Part shown: piece by piece, positions 1 to 11,008 of the stretch | How the letters are laid out: every line of letters begins with the position of its first letter | How positions within the stretch are numbered: position 1 is the stretch's first letter | Assembly (NCBI GenBank): GCA_003833135.1 | Contig: QZLH01000023.1 | Span: 108,832 to 172,831, forward strand | Length of the DNA stretch: 64,000 bases | Origin: Oehlia diaphana | Taxonomy: Eukaryota; Glomeromycota; Glomeromycetes; Glomerales; Glomeraceae | Direction of reading: 5' to 3' | Position numbers and translations under genes: made by a program | The notes under the pieces: generated by a model | The model's database searches: none | What the model was told of the DNA's origin: nothing | What the model saw: only the letters and a program-made list of their open reading frames with translations

Positions 1-116
1 TCTCCTGGCTAATTAGGAATAAGTAAAATTTTACTAGGATTGGATAAATGATCGGCCGAAGGCTGATCATGTTCCGATTCTAAGTAAAATTTTACTATTC
101 CAATTAGCCAGGGGAT
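1..116. mobile_element. Palindromic MITE-like element at window edge
   Basis: Near-perfect inverted repeat: the left arm CTGGCTAATTAGGAATAAGT and following AAAATTTTACTA are mirrored at 81-113, and a second small inverted repeat (GATCGGCC / GGCTGATC) forms the centre. No coding capacity. The left arm starts at base 1 or 2, so the true end and any target-site duplication may lie outside the window. Confidence 0.7.
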
Positions 117-281
117 AATTGGTATTTATTAACGTAAAGAGGGTATAATTCGAAATTGACAATTCATTTTTATTTAAAGAATTGTTAATCATGTGACCAA
201 TAGTGCCGCCCAACACTATTGTAATTCGGACCAGATTTATACCTATTTGCTTGATTTTTACACTAAAATAATATAAAGTAC

Positions 282-951
282 ATGATAAAAATTTCTTTTA
301 TAAAATTACAATTTTTATCAAACCGATTTTACAAATTTCGGAAAATGAGATTTTACAACTTTCAGAAATTTTGGAGGATAATTACGATTAAGAGTTTTTT
401 TATGACGCTAGTAATCATGTTACGACTTACGATTGTTATGTGTAAACTATTTCCACGCTCTTTGATAATTGATATTTTGAATAATGAAATTTATGGAAAT
501 TTGATTTCAATGTAAACGACCTGAGACAAACACACATTAACTTTGGATCAAAAGATTAATCTTGAACTAAGTTTAAAACAAGAATTTCCTTTTTTTTTTT
601 ACAAGAACAGATTTTAAAAAGGTTCGTGTCCTAAAATTTTAAACTTTTATTATATTCATTATTATTAGCGACTTCAAGAATGCTTCAATAGACCAAATTC
701 TAATTCCGCAACAAGCTTTGCAATCGAATGAACTTAGATTATTTTATCAACCGCCGGGCGATATCAATGTTACTTGTAAAATTACTTTGCAAGACTATCA
801 TCAAAATGTCGATGACAATTACGATTATGAATTCTTTTACCAGTTTCCAGATGATATAAGACATGTAACATGTAAATTTTTACCACCTTCCTTGATTATA
901 GGTATTTAGAACAAGAAAATTTATGAATGTCGGTTATTACATTTTTGCATA
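282..951 (+). pseudogene. Family Q (FYQPPND repeat) pseudogene
   Basis: Decayed copy of the gene at 6968-7780, recognisable over both repeat exons. The first exon (about 282-625) keeps LFPRSLIIDILN but has several frameshifts and a stop, for example GATTAAGAG where the live copy has GATTTTGAG. The intron donor region AAAAAGGTTCGT is present near 617-628. The second exon (about 665-951) keeps QALQSNELRLFYQPPGD and HVTCKFLPPSLIIGI, then hits TAG near 907 where the live copy reads on. The function of the family is unknown. Neighbouring DNA shows nothing else. Confidence 0.75.
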
Positions 952-1471
952 AGTTAAAAAGATTGATCATTTTTAGTCATTAAGAGATTATGGTAATAAA
1001 GTCTTATTTATTTGGGATATCGATTATCGATGTACTTATATAAATCATTTGTCTGAATTTATTTCATTTATTACCAAGATAGTAAAATATTATTTGTTTT
1101 CTCTCCTTAAATTTTGTTGATTGATTAATTAAATATAATTTTAGTGTCAGATGATAAAAAAATTTTTATTAAAAAATAAAAACCCGTCAAATCTAAGGGA
1201 TTAAGTACTAATTTACATGTAACATTGTAACATGTGAACTTTATATAAAGAACTTTATAACCTGTTCGTTGATTAAGATATTTTAAATCTTTAAATTGAT
1301 CAGAAAAATGAAGGAATCGTGTACTCCACGAATTAAATGTTTATTGTTGGATTTGTACGACCGGAGCAGGATAATACACAGTGTACAAAGGAAAAATCTA
1401 TTATGTAATTGTGTAATTAAATGAAATAAATTCATGTGTTTCAACAATTGTTTGTTGATGAGAATTTTCAG
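952..1471. other. AT-rich intergenic DNA, no gene seen
   Basis: Only short frames on either strand. The minus-strand frame at 1283-1501 has coding-unlike composition and overlaps the start of the next relic. No repeat was recognised. Confidence 0.5.
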
Positions 1472-1980
1472 TAATGAGACTGTATCACACAAAAGCAACA
1501 TTAGTCAAATACGGTCACCAAAAAAATTACGTAGTAGTGATTAAAGATACTCAACAAGTCCTTCAATTACGATATCAGTTTTATGTCATATTATCACTAC
1601 AAAAATTGGTCTATTATTCTTGAACACAGTATACCACTATACCTGGACGGCAGTATTGGGAAGTTTGTCCAAAACTTGTCCAAAGCTTTATCATATCAAA
1701 TCCTAAAAGTCTGTCCAAAACTCAACACTGCCTGGACGTTTCACGCAAAAGAATATACGTACATTGAAAGAGGCGACATTTCACCAGAAGAAGTTGAGGA
1801 TTTGGTGTCTGCTTATAGCAGGAATAACGATAATATACAAGAGTGCGAGAGTTCAAAATCAAATACGATAATCATTCAAAGAAAATTTCGAACCGATAGA
1901 CTTGTATTACGTGTTGTTATTGACAAATACTTGTCCTTGGACAATTGTGACGTTTTACGTGACCGATACTGGAGAAGATG
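1472..1980 (+). pseudogene. Unrecognised broken gene disrupted by a small MITE
   Basis: Several coding-like pieces follow one another in different frames. An ATG at about 1472 begins a frame reading MRLYHTKATLVKYGHQKNY and staying open for about 49 codons to a TGA near 1619. A second frame carries FHAKEYTYIERGDISPEEVE and ends at 1981. An 81-bp element flanked by an 8-bp repeat sits at 1650-1730. Because the insertion adds 89 bp it shifts the frame; removing it joins the 3' piece to a different upstream frame. The open frame 1583-1981 therefore includes transposon sequence and is probably not a real protein. The family is not recognised. Confidence 0.45.
1650..1730. mobile_element. 81-bp hAT-type MITE
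   Basis: The ends are inverted (GCAGTATTG... / ...CAACACTG, with further complementarity TTTGTCC / GTCCAAAA). The octamer CCTGGACG directly repeats at 1642-1649 and 1731-1738. An 8-bp target duplication with short CAGTRTTG ends is characteristic of hAT elements. The left end carries one extra base relative to a perfect inverted repeat, so the boundary is certain to about 1 bp. Confidence 0.65.
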
Positions 1981-2872
1981 ACAACTGAAAGTTCTTTACT
2001 CAATATAGAGGGAAGTAGCATTGGAAAGAAAGTGGTGTCTAAAAATAAGATGATGATTTCTCCAGAAGAACATTTGTCTAACGACTTGATCCCAGAACTT
2101 CTTGTAAATGTATGTTTAATTTTTTTTCTTACTATATTAATATTTTTATTGTTTTATTTGTCTTACCCGTATTTTATTAAAATATTCAAGAAAATATTAA
2201 ATTTGGAAGAACATAATGATACGAAGGTTAAAGGTAAACTTAGGCCAGATGTCAATTTAAGGTATGTTTGTTATTTAATATTAAGTATACTTAAATAATG
2301 GTATCATCTCATTTAAAATGAAATATATTTGTAGTATATGGACAAATACAAACTATGCATATTATGAAGATGCAGACATTTTTTCAATTCATTTTATGAG
2401 GAAGTATGATGTTCTACACGACTATTGTGATCATATTGGCAACCTCCTCATCGGCTATGTTCTTGATAATAAGATCATTTCGATTGAAATATTTGATGCG
2501 TCGACTTTTCTGTATTGTCATTTATTCGATTGTAACGAGAGGATAGATGATAAGCCACCATTATTTCTTTACTCTATCTATTATGAAGATCGTAATGAGT
2601 TAAGCGTTTATTTTACTGGTAATCCGCAAACAACAAGATTACAGAGTATCGAGATAGAAAAGGATGTTCTTATGCAAATAAGTGATAATGGTAAACTTGT
2701 TGCTTTATTAATTCGTAATGCGGAGGATAAAATAGCAAGAAAAATTTCAAAAGAAGATAGGGAGAAACTTAGAGAAGAATTTAAATTGAGACTTAAGTCA
2801 TTAAGATTAGAATCAAACAAATCAAACAGCAGTGTAAAAAAAAGTAATACAAATTGTTGTGCAATTCTTTAA
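1978..2872 (+). CDS. Membrane-anchored protein with two DUF2283-like repeats and CaaX box
   Basis: Proposed two-exon gene: exon 1 1978-2261, intron 2262-2334 (73 nt, GTATGT...TTGTAG, phase 2), exon 2 2335-2872, giving 273 residues. Residues about 40-65 form a hydrophobic segment (CLIFFLTILIFLLFYLSYPY), a likely membrane helix. After the junction come two similar units: YYEDADIFSIHF ... IISIEIFDAS and YYEDRNELSVYF ... KLVALLIRNAE. Both match the DUF2283 pattern, in which a Y-x-x-x-x-D-x-L/I-x-I/V-x-F strand leads to an I-x-I/L-x-x-A strand. The C-terminus is charged and ends in CCAIL, a CaaX box (C-A-I-L) predicting geranylgeranylation, with a neighbouring Cys for palmitoylation. Role unknown. 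The start could instead be the Met at 2318, giving a soluble 184-residue form; the GT-AG intron in frame favours the longer model. Confidence 0.6.
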
Positions 2873-3000
2873 CTTCACCTTTTTTATCAGCTTCTAATAT
2901 ATTCTTTAATACTCCTAACTTTGTTTCAGAAATAACTCTGTTGGAAGTATGATTTTTTTTTAACTTTTCTAATTCTTTAATAGCTAGGTAGCGTTTTTAC
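2866..3000 (-). other. Coding-like stretch on the minus strand, unidentified
   Basis: An uninterrupted minus-strand frame reads RYLAIKELEKLKKN ... ETKLGVLKNILEADKKGE, with a Lys/Glu/Leu pattern suggesting helix or coiled coil. It overlaps the 3' end of the plus-strand gene by a few codons and lacks its own ATG. It could be an exon or relic of a minus-strand gene, or chance in A/T-rich 3' UTR. Confidence 0.3.
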
Positions 3001-3480
3001 GTGATTTTTTCATTTGCTATTGTAATTTCTATATATGTAGTTTTAATGATGTATATGTGAATCATTTAATAAAAATTTGCAAAAAAAAATTTGAAGTGCA
3101 TATGAAAGAGAAGTTAAGCGAAAGAACTGCAGTAATAGCTTTAACGAGTTTAGGAGTAACTTGTCTGCTTTGATTTTTTAAGCGATAATTTTTAAAAGAT
3201 TTTGCATTTAACATTTTCGTATATTATAATATAAAGTAAACATTACACAAACTTTATAAAAAATTTTTACATATAATTATCACGTAAAAAATATAAACAA
3301 GGTTATAAAACGCAAATATATTATAAAACTATTATATAATAAATATAAAGAAAATATCAAAAAGAAATCAAATTTTTGGAAAAGAATGTTATGATGATAC
3401 ATTAACTATAATTAAATAAATAAAATGTGATACTATCGAGTAATCAAAAATGATACCTGACTCATTTTTTTTCGGGATTG

Positions 3481-3665
3481 TTAATAATATTTAATTCTAG
3501 GTGGTGGTTTAATGATCTTAACTTTAAATAATCCTGATTTCATCAAAAGTATGCAAATCTCTTCTTCGTGATTTCCAGAGGTGAATAAGCTGTCGTAAGA
3601 ATAATTCATTTCAAAAACAATACGACCAAATAATATGATCGCTTTACCATGATGTTACTAGTTTA
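3481..3665 (-). CDS. Candidate terminal exon, unidentified
   Basis: A minus-strand frame with a clear coding look reads HGKAIILFGRIVFEMNYSYD, then SGNHEEEICILLMKSGLF and KPPPRIKYY before a TAA at 3481-3483. Amino-acid diversity is far above that of the surrounding DNA. There is no initiator. The frame opens after a TAA beside a possible ACTAG acceptor at about 3667, so this would be the last exon of a minus-strand gene whose upstream exons were not found. About 56 residues; family not recognised. Confidence 0.4.
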
Positions 3666-6600
3666 TGATTAGTTAAAAAAAAAGATTAGAAAATAATGGC
3701 AATTAAAGGCTCTATTTTAGTAATATATCATTAAAAAATCCAGTGTTAGTTATTTTTATACGCGCAGCATACATTTAGTCATAAAGTTTTGTGCGTAACC
3801 TATAAAGTCATATGCGCTCTATATATTAAAATAAATAATAGTAAGCGCCATTACTTCAATCACATGCGCGGAAATTAAAAGGATGATGTTTATGGCGTTT
3901 CCCAATCAAAATTTGATTCTTTATATAAATATGCACATAATTCCACACAATTTCACCCAAATTTCATATAATTAAACGTAATTAAACACAATTTCATATA
4001 ATTTTCATGTAATTCCCATAATATGAAGGCCACTATTTAGTAACGGGAGAAACCATTCTGATAAAATTTATAGTTTATTCTAATAAAGTTATGCACATAA
4101 TATCACAAAATTTATGAAAAGCGCCAAACTGGTTCACAACACAACACAAAATTAGACTTTGTACTGAAATGCCTGCGTTTAATTCTTTGTTCTTTCACAA
4201 AAAATTGGCGATTTAAAATCACGTGACCATACATATTGTAACGTCTTGTCTTAGAGAAAAGAAAAATAAAGAAAAAAACAAAAAAACAAACCCAAATTAA
4301 TCTGGCACTTCACAACTACGTGTTTAAAAAATGAGAATCAACCATTAATTTTACGAACAAACGCAAGCGAAAATACCGCCAATTAAAACCATCACATCAA
4401 CAACAAAGGGATGAACCCAAAACTCTTTCAAACTCGATGTGCCTCAGGATCACGGGAACGTACTTTTATGGGTGATATACTGTAGAACATCCTTATCCCT
4501 TGACCACAATCCAGTTAAAGGCACAATATTTTTTAAAGCCTGTTTTATTATTGAAAAAAAATATTTTTTTACCGGCATTAACGTAAAGTCAAAAGTACCA
4601 TGATATCACATACATCACAAAAATATTTATAATATTACACAGTATATCTGGCTAAACTAACAATAACTAATAATAATTTCTAAAATCCTAAAATTCTATT
4701 GAAAAAACAAATAAAAATAAATGAGTTAGCATTTTGTATTAAACTACAATGAGATATTAATCATGTCGATTTTTTTTTTTTGAAATGTACGTTCTTATTA
4801 GACATTAAAAAAACTAAATAGTATGAAAAACAGGAAAGAAATATATAACACGAAAAATTTAACATATCGGCTATCAATTATTATATTGACCCAATCAAAT
4901 TTGGCTAGTCTAGGATAAGCAATGCCGAAGAAATAAAAATAAACCAAAGTTTGCGAGCCGACACGAAATATACATAATGTTTTTATTATATATGCAGTGT
5001 ATAAAAAGATTCTCATAGCAAATAAAATTATTTACACTACTCCAAATCCGATAAGCACAAAATTTAAAAGAAAGTTCTCTATATTACCTTGATGTAATTT
5101 TATTGTCCTCGATTCGATCCGGACTCACTACGCGCAATTCTGTCCACTCGCGTGAATATCAGCCAATAAAATCGCAAATTTTAGTTATATAATTTTTTTT
5201 TTTTGTTCCGGACCATATCGGATCCTTCTCCTAGTATCCGAATTTAGAAATTTAAAATTTGTGTTCATCAAATTTTATTTTGTTTTTATTTCTGTATTTA
5301 ATATTTATAATCATTTCGAACGTTCATTAATGTTTTCATACGATTACGGTATAAATAAATTTTTATTAACAGTTTATAAATATTAACAGACGTTTATAAA
5401 TATAATAAGCAAAACTGTGTACCAGCAGGCAACTTTTCTATTTTCAGATACTTACGGGCAGGGAAAAGAATGAAATTTATTCGTAGTTAATCTATCAGGT
5501 TGATGCAGAATAATAACAATCTAATTATTAAAAATAGTTGAGTAAATTAATTTTTGACGTCATTTATATATCATATTGGCGAACTTCATTATTACGAAAT
5601 ACTGCTGATTCCTATATCATAATAAATTCCCATACTGTACATTTAATTCCTGAACTTGATTATTGAAATAAGAATATATAAACAGACTGATCAGCTACAT
5701 ATTTCATATTTTGTTATTACTGTCTCACGCGGTCACGCCTCTATAGTTCTTTCTACGCGGAATTATTATTACGTGTTCCGTATTATATTTTACATGAATT
5801 TTACTAATAAGAAACATTAGTGATTATTCAAATTAAAGTTACTAAATAAATGATTAGTTTTATTCAATAGGCTAAAATTAAAGTATTTAGAGATCGGATC
5901 GGTCCAGTTTATTATTACATGGACACTTAGTGTACACTTGTACAGTATCTTCAGGTTGCATAGAAAAAAAATAAATATTGCATATTTTTATGCAAATAAA
6001 AATGGTAAAGTCGATCGTAAATTACAATATATATAAAAAATACAATTCAACCATCTCATATTTCAACAATCTGATTTTTTGATTTCAATATTGAAGGTAT
6101 TATAAGTACAAAAAAAAAAAACAACATTCTGCGCAAATATTAAGTAATACATTTTCTTCATTTGGAAATACGTAATTCTGACCAGAATTATGCCGATTTC
6201 AAATATATAAATAAAGCAAATTGATAGTCATTAGTAGAATATCGTCACACTGTATGGCAGTAATTAAGGGTGCACAATAAAATCATCGGAGAATAATAAA
6301 AATTTTTTTTGATGCACAAATTTAAAATATCAATATATTTTAAAAGATTTCAGTTAGATAAAGCTTAATGTTCCGTATGTTAAAAGTCATTGAGCTTTAA
6401 ATTTGAAAATTCGAACCATATTTATCCACCAGAATTTATAATTTCATAATTCTTGGTTGAATTAACGTTAGTCACATGATCTAATTTATTATCGTCGTCG
6501 TATAAAAAAAAAAATTTTTTTTTTTTTTGCCTATTTTGTCTCCCATTATACGAAATTTTTTTATTATAAAAACCGCGATAAAATTGCGAAAAAAAAAAGG

Positions 6601-6900
6601 TTCTGAAATAAAATTTTCATCTCGCTTAACGTGAATTACTTTAAATTAGTTATTCCCCAAACATACAAAATATCAATATTTTTTATTTTCTATATCATTT
6701 TTATTTTATTTTTTCTTTTATAATTTTCTTAGTGCGTGATACATTTCGACATTATTTTATTTTTTATTTTTTAAAAGATTCTTTCATAATATCCATTTTT
6801 GAGGTAGCCTTCGTCCGCAAAAAAGTTATTTTAAATTTCATAAATTTCTTTTACATAAATACGAACATATTTTACGTTCTTCTATAGCAAAAAAAAAAGC
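3666..6900. other. AT-rich intergenic DNA, no gene recognised
   Basis: 3.2 kb dominated by A/T tracts. The simple-sequence patch at about 3940-4020 iterates AATTTCATATAATT. A higher-complexity patch at 4370-4530 has an open plus frame (LDVPQDHGNVLLWVIY) of unknown origin. The minus-strand open frame at 4798-5016 is hydrophobic and low-complexity and was not accepted. A paired A-tract/T-tract lies at about 6507-6530. Confidence 0.5.
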
Positions 6901-6967
6901 AACGAACATTTAACGCAGCAGCTTCAACCGACAACCGCAGCACTTGATTTAACCAATATTTCAACCT

Positions 6968-7780
6968 ATGCAAGTAATGCAACCGGTACAGTTGAATGAG
7001 TTATTTTACCAACCACCGAATGATGATAATTTTTATCTCATAACTTTTGTAAAACTTTCGGAAAATGGGACTTTACAACTTTCGGAAAATTTTGAGAATA
7101 ATTATGATTTTGAGTTTTTTTATGACGCTAGTTTACCTTATTATCATGTTACGTGTAAATTGTTCCCACGCTCTTTGATAATTGATATATTGAATAAAAA
7201 TATTTATGGAATTGATTTCAATGTAAACGACTTGAGATATAAAGACCCATTAACTGTGAAACAAAAGATTAATCTTGAAAAGAATTTAACACTTTATCTT
7301 CCTTCTTTACAAGAACAGATTTTAAAAAGGTTCGTCCTAAAATTTTATCATTTTATTTATTTTATTTGAAGCTTGATTAACATTTATCTATTCATTATTA
7401 TTAGCGACCTCAATAATGCTTCAATAGACCAAATCCTAACTCCACAACAAGCATTGCAATCGAATGAACTTAAATTATTTTATCAACCGTCAGGCGATAT
7501 CAACATCTATAATGTTACTTGTAATAGTATTTTGCAAGACTATCATCAAAATGTCGATGACAATTACGATTATGAATTCTTTTACGAGATTCCAGATGAT
7601 ATAAGACATGTAACGTGTAAATTTTTACCGTCTTCCTTGATTATAGGTATTTTAAATAAAAAAATTTATGGAATCAATTTTGACGTAAACGAATTTAAAC
7701 GCAAACATACATTAACTTTGCAACAAAAATTTAATCTCAAACTAAATTTAAAAAATCGCATCCATGAGATCGGATTTTGA
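6968..7780 (+). CDS. Family Q protein, two FYQPPND repeats
   Basis: Two-exon gene: exon 1 6968-7329, intron 7330-7404 (75 nt, GTTCGT...TTATTAG, phase 2), exon 2 7405-7780, encoding 245 residues. Each exon encodes one copy of a roughly 100-residue repeat: LFYQPPNDDNFY / LFYQPSGDINIY, then an acidic DxYDFEFFY / DNYDYEFFY block, then HVTCKLFPRSLIIDILN / HVTCKFLPSSLIIGILN, then IYGIDFNVNDL / IYGINFDVNEF. No signal peptide or membrane helix is evident. The same exon-per-repeat layout occurs at 54385-55253 on the other strand, and a dead copy at 282-951. The start ATG lies in CAACCTATGCAA, shared with the 55-kb copy, but in both copies the preceding bases could be coding, so an upstream exon is possible. 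Function unknown. Confidence 0.75.
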
Positions 7781-9180
7781 TGGAAATAGAAATTTCTTTT
7801 CATGGAAATAATGAAAGTATGCGACACAAATAATTGATAGTCAAACTATTTCGATAATGCAAATGTTCAATTATAAATTGATAGTCAAACTATTTAATGT
7901 TCAATTATAATTTGGTTCGAACCAATTTAACACAAATTAATATTTTTTGGTTTTTTTTTCTTTAAATTAAATTTAAAGTAAAATTTTAAGATTGTAAGTA
8001 ATTAAAAGAATGTATAATTTTTTTTAATTATTTTAAGAAAAACACTTAAGCGAAATTTAAGATTCGTACATTAGAAATTATATTTATAATTAAGAATGAG
8101 TTACAATAGAAAGTGTCAGATTTATTATTTGTAAATTTAACGCTCTAAATAAATAAATAAAATTTGGGATATTGGTTTATAAAATTTTCGTTATTATAAA
8201 TGATTAATATCAAATTGATATCAGTAGACAAATTTAAAATTTAAATTTGTTGTTATCTAAATAGTAATGCCGACTTAACTGATGGGTTTTAACAGAAATT
8301 ATAATTAAAGCAAAAACCTGTAGACTCTTTATTCGTAATGATAAATTTAACAATAAAAAATTTAATTTTATTACAAAGAGGACTTTTTATTCATTTAAAA
8401 ATTTCATTTTGTTATTATTTTATAATGAAAACAATTTTAATGCGTATTGTTAATTTTAACGCTATAAAACAATTTTAACATTTGGTTTCAAAAGTAAGCG
8501 CCACCATGTCTAAATAATGGAACGTAATGATTTGAACTATCATTAAAATCATTAGCAAAATCGATTTATCAATTCGTTGAATTGTGACTCGGAGAAATTT
8601 ACTCAGAGAAATCATTGTACTTTCAATACTGCTTATTTTGGTTCACAAGGCTTTTCATTCAATTTCATTGAGTTTATCTTATTTTAGTGTGTCTTCTGTT
8701 TACTTGTACGCTAACATGAAACTGCGTGCAACAACCCCCTGCATTTAAATCTTTCATTAATTTATTATTAGACTATTTTAGACTGTGTGTGCGACCTCTT
8801 TCATATAAATACTAATACAGTAGTGATACGCAAGATAAGGATTAGCAATTTTACTGCGGTTACTTTATTGGCTCGTGATTTACAAACACGTGATTTATAT
8901 AATGCGGGTATAAATATGATTGGTTTAAAATTGAAATTATCAGCCAAAAAATTTATTGGATGTTTTTTTTTGTGCAACATTTGTCTTGGGGAAATATTTT
9001 TCGTTCGCGCGAAAAAAATGCAAAACTTCAAAAAATATTTTAATTTCTAAAAAAAAAAAAAAGAAAAATTTCAATATCTTTAATGTTTTTAATGTTTTTA
9101 CATTACATTTCAAATTAGAATATGTATTTTATTAAATTTAATAAAAAAATAAAATACAAAAAATTTTTATAGAAAACCAA
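7781..9180. other. Intergenic DNA, no gene recognised
   Basis: Begins with a short local duplication (ATTGATAGTCAAACTATTT twice, 7832-7893). Otherwise A/T-rich. Open frames on both strands at 8787-9050 lie opposite each other, are Lys/Phe/Asn-rich and resemble nothing known. Confidence 0.45.
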
Positions 9181-9740
9181 GAAATACTTTTATTCATTCA
9201 TAAATATTCAAGTTGATTGACAAAATTTAGTATTCAGTAGAACTACTGAACAATTTTATGTATGACAAAAGCCAGTTTAGTTTAACTAAAGTGCTGAAAT
9301 TATGTTACAAATAAAAAAATACATACGCGCACAGTAAATTCCATTGCAAAAAATAAGTATAACTTCACAAATATCCAAGCTAGCTTGGTGAATATTCATA
9401 TCTAAGTAGTTCCATACCCATTAAACAACTTTACTTATTCAATAAAGGCCAGTTTTGTTTGGCCAAATTGCTTAAATTACGCCACGAAGTATCTGCACGA
9501 AAATATCACAAAAAATAAGTATAACATCATAAATATCAAAGCTAGCTTGGTGAAAATTAATACTTAAGTAGTTACATACCTATTAAACAGCTTTGCTTAT
9601 TTGTTAAAAGTCAGATTATTTGTAAAAGTATATGGTATAATTTATAGATAAAAAACGCGTCTGTTATCAAAAATAAAGTGTTAAATGTGAAAAATATTCA
9701 CAACTTTATAAATAATACTTCATATCTAAGTCAATATTAA
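9181..9740 (+). repeat. Tandem array of about 170-bp units
   Basis: Three diverged head-to-tail copies start near 9181, 9351 and 9523, with a partial fourth to about 9740. Shared landmarks include ATAAATATCCAAGCTAGCTTGGTGAA, CTAAGTAGTTCCATACC and AAAGGCCAGTTTTGTTTGGC-like blocks. The GCTAGC core is itself palindromic. No coding potential. Confidence 0.7.
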
Positions 9741-10046
9741 ATATTATTGAGTTTTTTAAAGCTTTTAAAATATTTAAAAAATAAAAAAGAAGAAAAGAAA
9801 AGAAAGTGGAAAAGGAAACGCGTATTGCGTATAACGATAACTCAAATAAATCCATGTGGCTGATGTGGCTGATGCAGGGGAACAAGATAAGAAGAGATTC
9901 CCCCTTGTTTGAAAATCTTTAGTAAATCTAATCCCCAAAATATGAGTGTAGTCTAAACTGGTGTAATATTAATATTGATCAGATCAAAATTTTTTTCCAA
10001 CTCAAAACATGAGAAAAAATAGTAGTAAATACCGTATAGCGCTGCA

Positions 10047-10337
10047 TATAGTACCCCGGTACTATTCAAGAAAGTCCGCTTAGATTGAATAGTGCCCGGG
10101 GGGATACTATAGGAGGAGGGGGGACTATTGAAAGGGGATACATTGGAAGGGGGGGTACATTTGATTTTATTATAATTAAATTAGTACATGAATTTTTGAT
10201 TAGTTTTTCAAGTCGGAATATGATTAGTATCCGGTACTATTCAAAATCGAATTTTGATTAGTACCGGGGTATTTTTCAAAAATACCTGAATGTGAATTTG
10301 AATAATACCCCGGTACTATTTGAAGGGGGTACTATGG
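10047..10337. mobile_element. MITE-like element with TAGTACCCC ends
   Basis: The left end TAGTACCCCGGTACTATTCA is inverted at the right end, where the reverse complement reads CATAGTACCCCCTTCAAATA. The interior repeats the TACCCCGGTACTATT motif several times in both orientations. About 290 bp, no coding capacity. No clean target-site duplication was found, so the superfamily is undetermined. Confidence 0.6.
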
Positions 10338-10702
10338 AAGTTAAAGTAACCTGACAATTTCGCAGGTTGAGTTAACGCTTTTTGACAGATACTTAGGTGT
10401 ATAATATTTTTATAAAGCTGTTATTTTGTTATTAAATTTTGAATATTTATAATTTTGGAATTATTGACAAATTTTCATACCCATAGCATAATATTGTCAC
10501 ATTAGTATATGAAGATTGTATATAATGTTTAATAAATTTTACTAAATTGTGTTATAAATGTAAAACATTTAAAATATTAACATAATGCTGCATATATATA
10601 TAACGAATTTATTTAAGTCATCTTCGATGCTACCTTCTAACAAGTATACTCATAATAAAGAAAGTAAATCGTTAGTTGAATCTGGTGAATGTATAACGAC
10701 GT

Positions 10703-11000
10703 TAGGGTGTCCAGGATTTCATGGTGTGGTGTGATTTAAACAAAAACTGTGGTTTGGTGCGATTTTTAATTCTGGCCAGATTTAGCGTAATTTCGGCTGG
10801 AATTAACATAATAATTTTAACTTCAAATTCACTCTTAATTCGAGCCAAAATTTGATAAACGAAACCCAATCATGTGATTATCAATCAACCAATAAAACTC
10901 AATTTACTGCGGATAGTGTGAAAAATGCGGCCACACCAAAAGTGTGAAAAAATAACAAAAAGTGTGAAAAAGTTGTGACCGTTCTTTCCTGGACACCCTA
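10703..11000. mobile_element. 298-bp hAT-type MITE with perfect ends
   Basis: Perfect 14-bp terminal inverted repeats, TAGGGTGTCCAGGA at 10703-10716 and its reverse complement at 10987-11000. Both sides carry the same octamer, AACGACGT, at 10695-10702 and 11001-11008. An 8-bp duplication with TAGGG-type ends is diagnostic of the hAT superfamily. The interior is GTGTG-rich and non-coding, so this is a non-autonomous copy. The perfect ends and duplication suggest a fairly recent insertion. Confidence 0.9.
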
Positions 11001-11008
11001 AACGACGT

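Noticed and set aside
4798..5016. 72-residue hydrophobic minus-strand frame
   Set aside because: Phe/Ile/Tyr-rich composition is expected from A/T-rich DNA; no supporting feature.
8787..9050. Overlapping open frames on both strands
   Set aside because: Low-complexity, no homologues inside the window, no splice context; cannot tell either from chance.
9360..9620. Possible CRISPR array from repeated units
   Set aside because: Units are about 170 bp, diverged and without unique spacers; the genome shows spliceosomal introns and so is eukaryotic.
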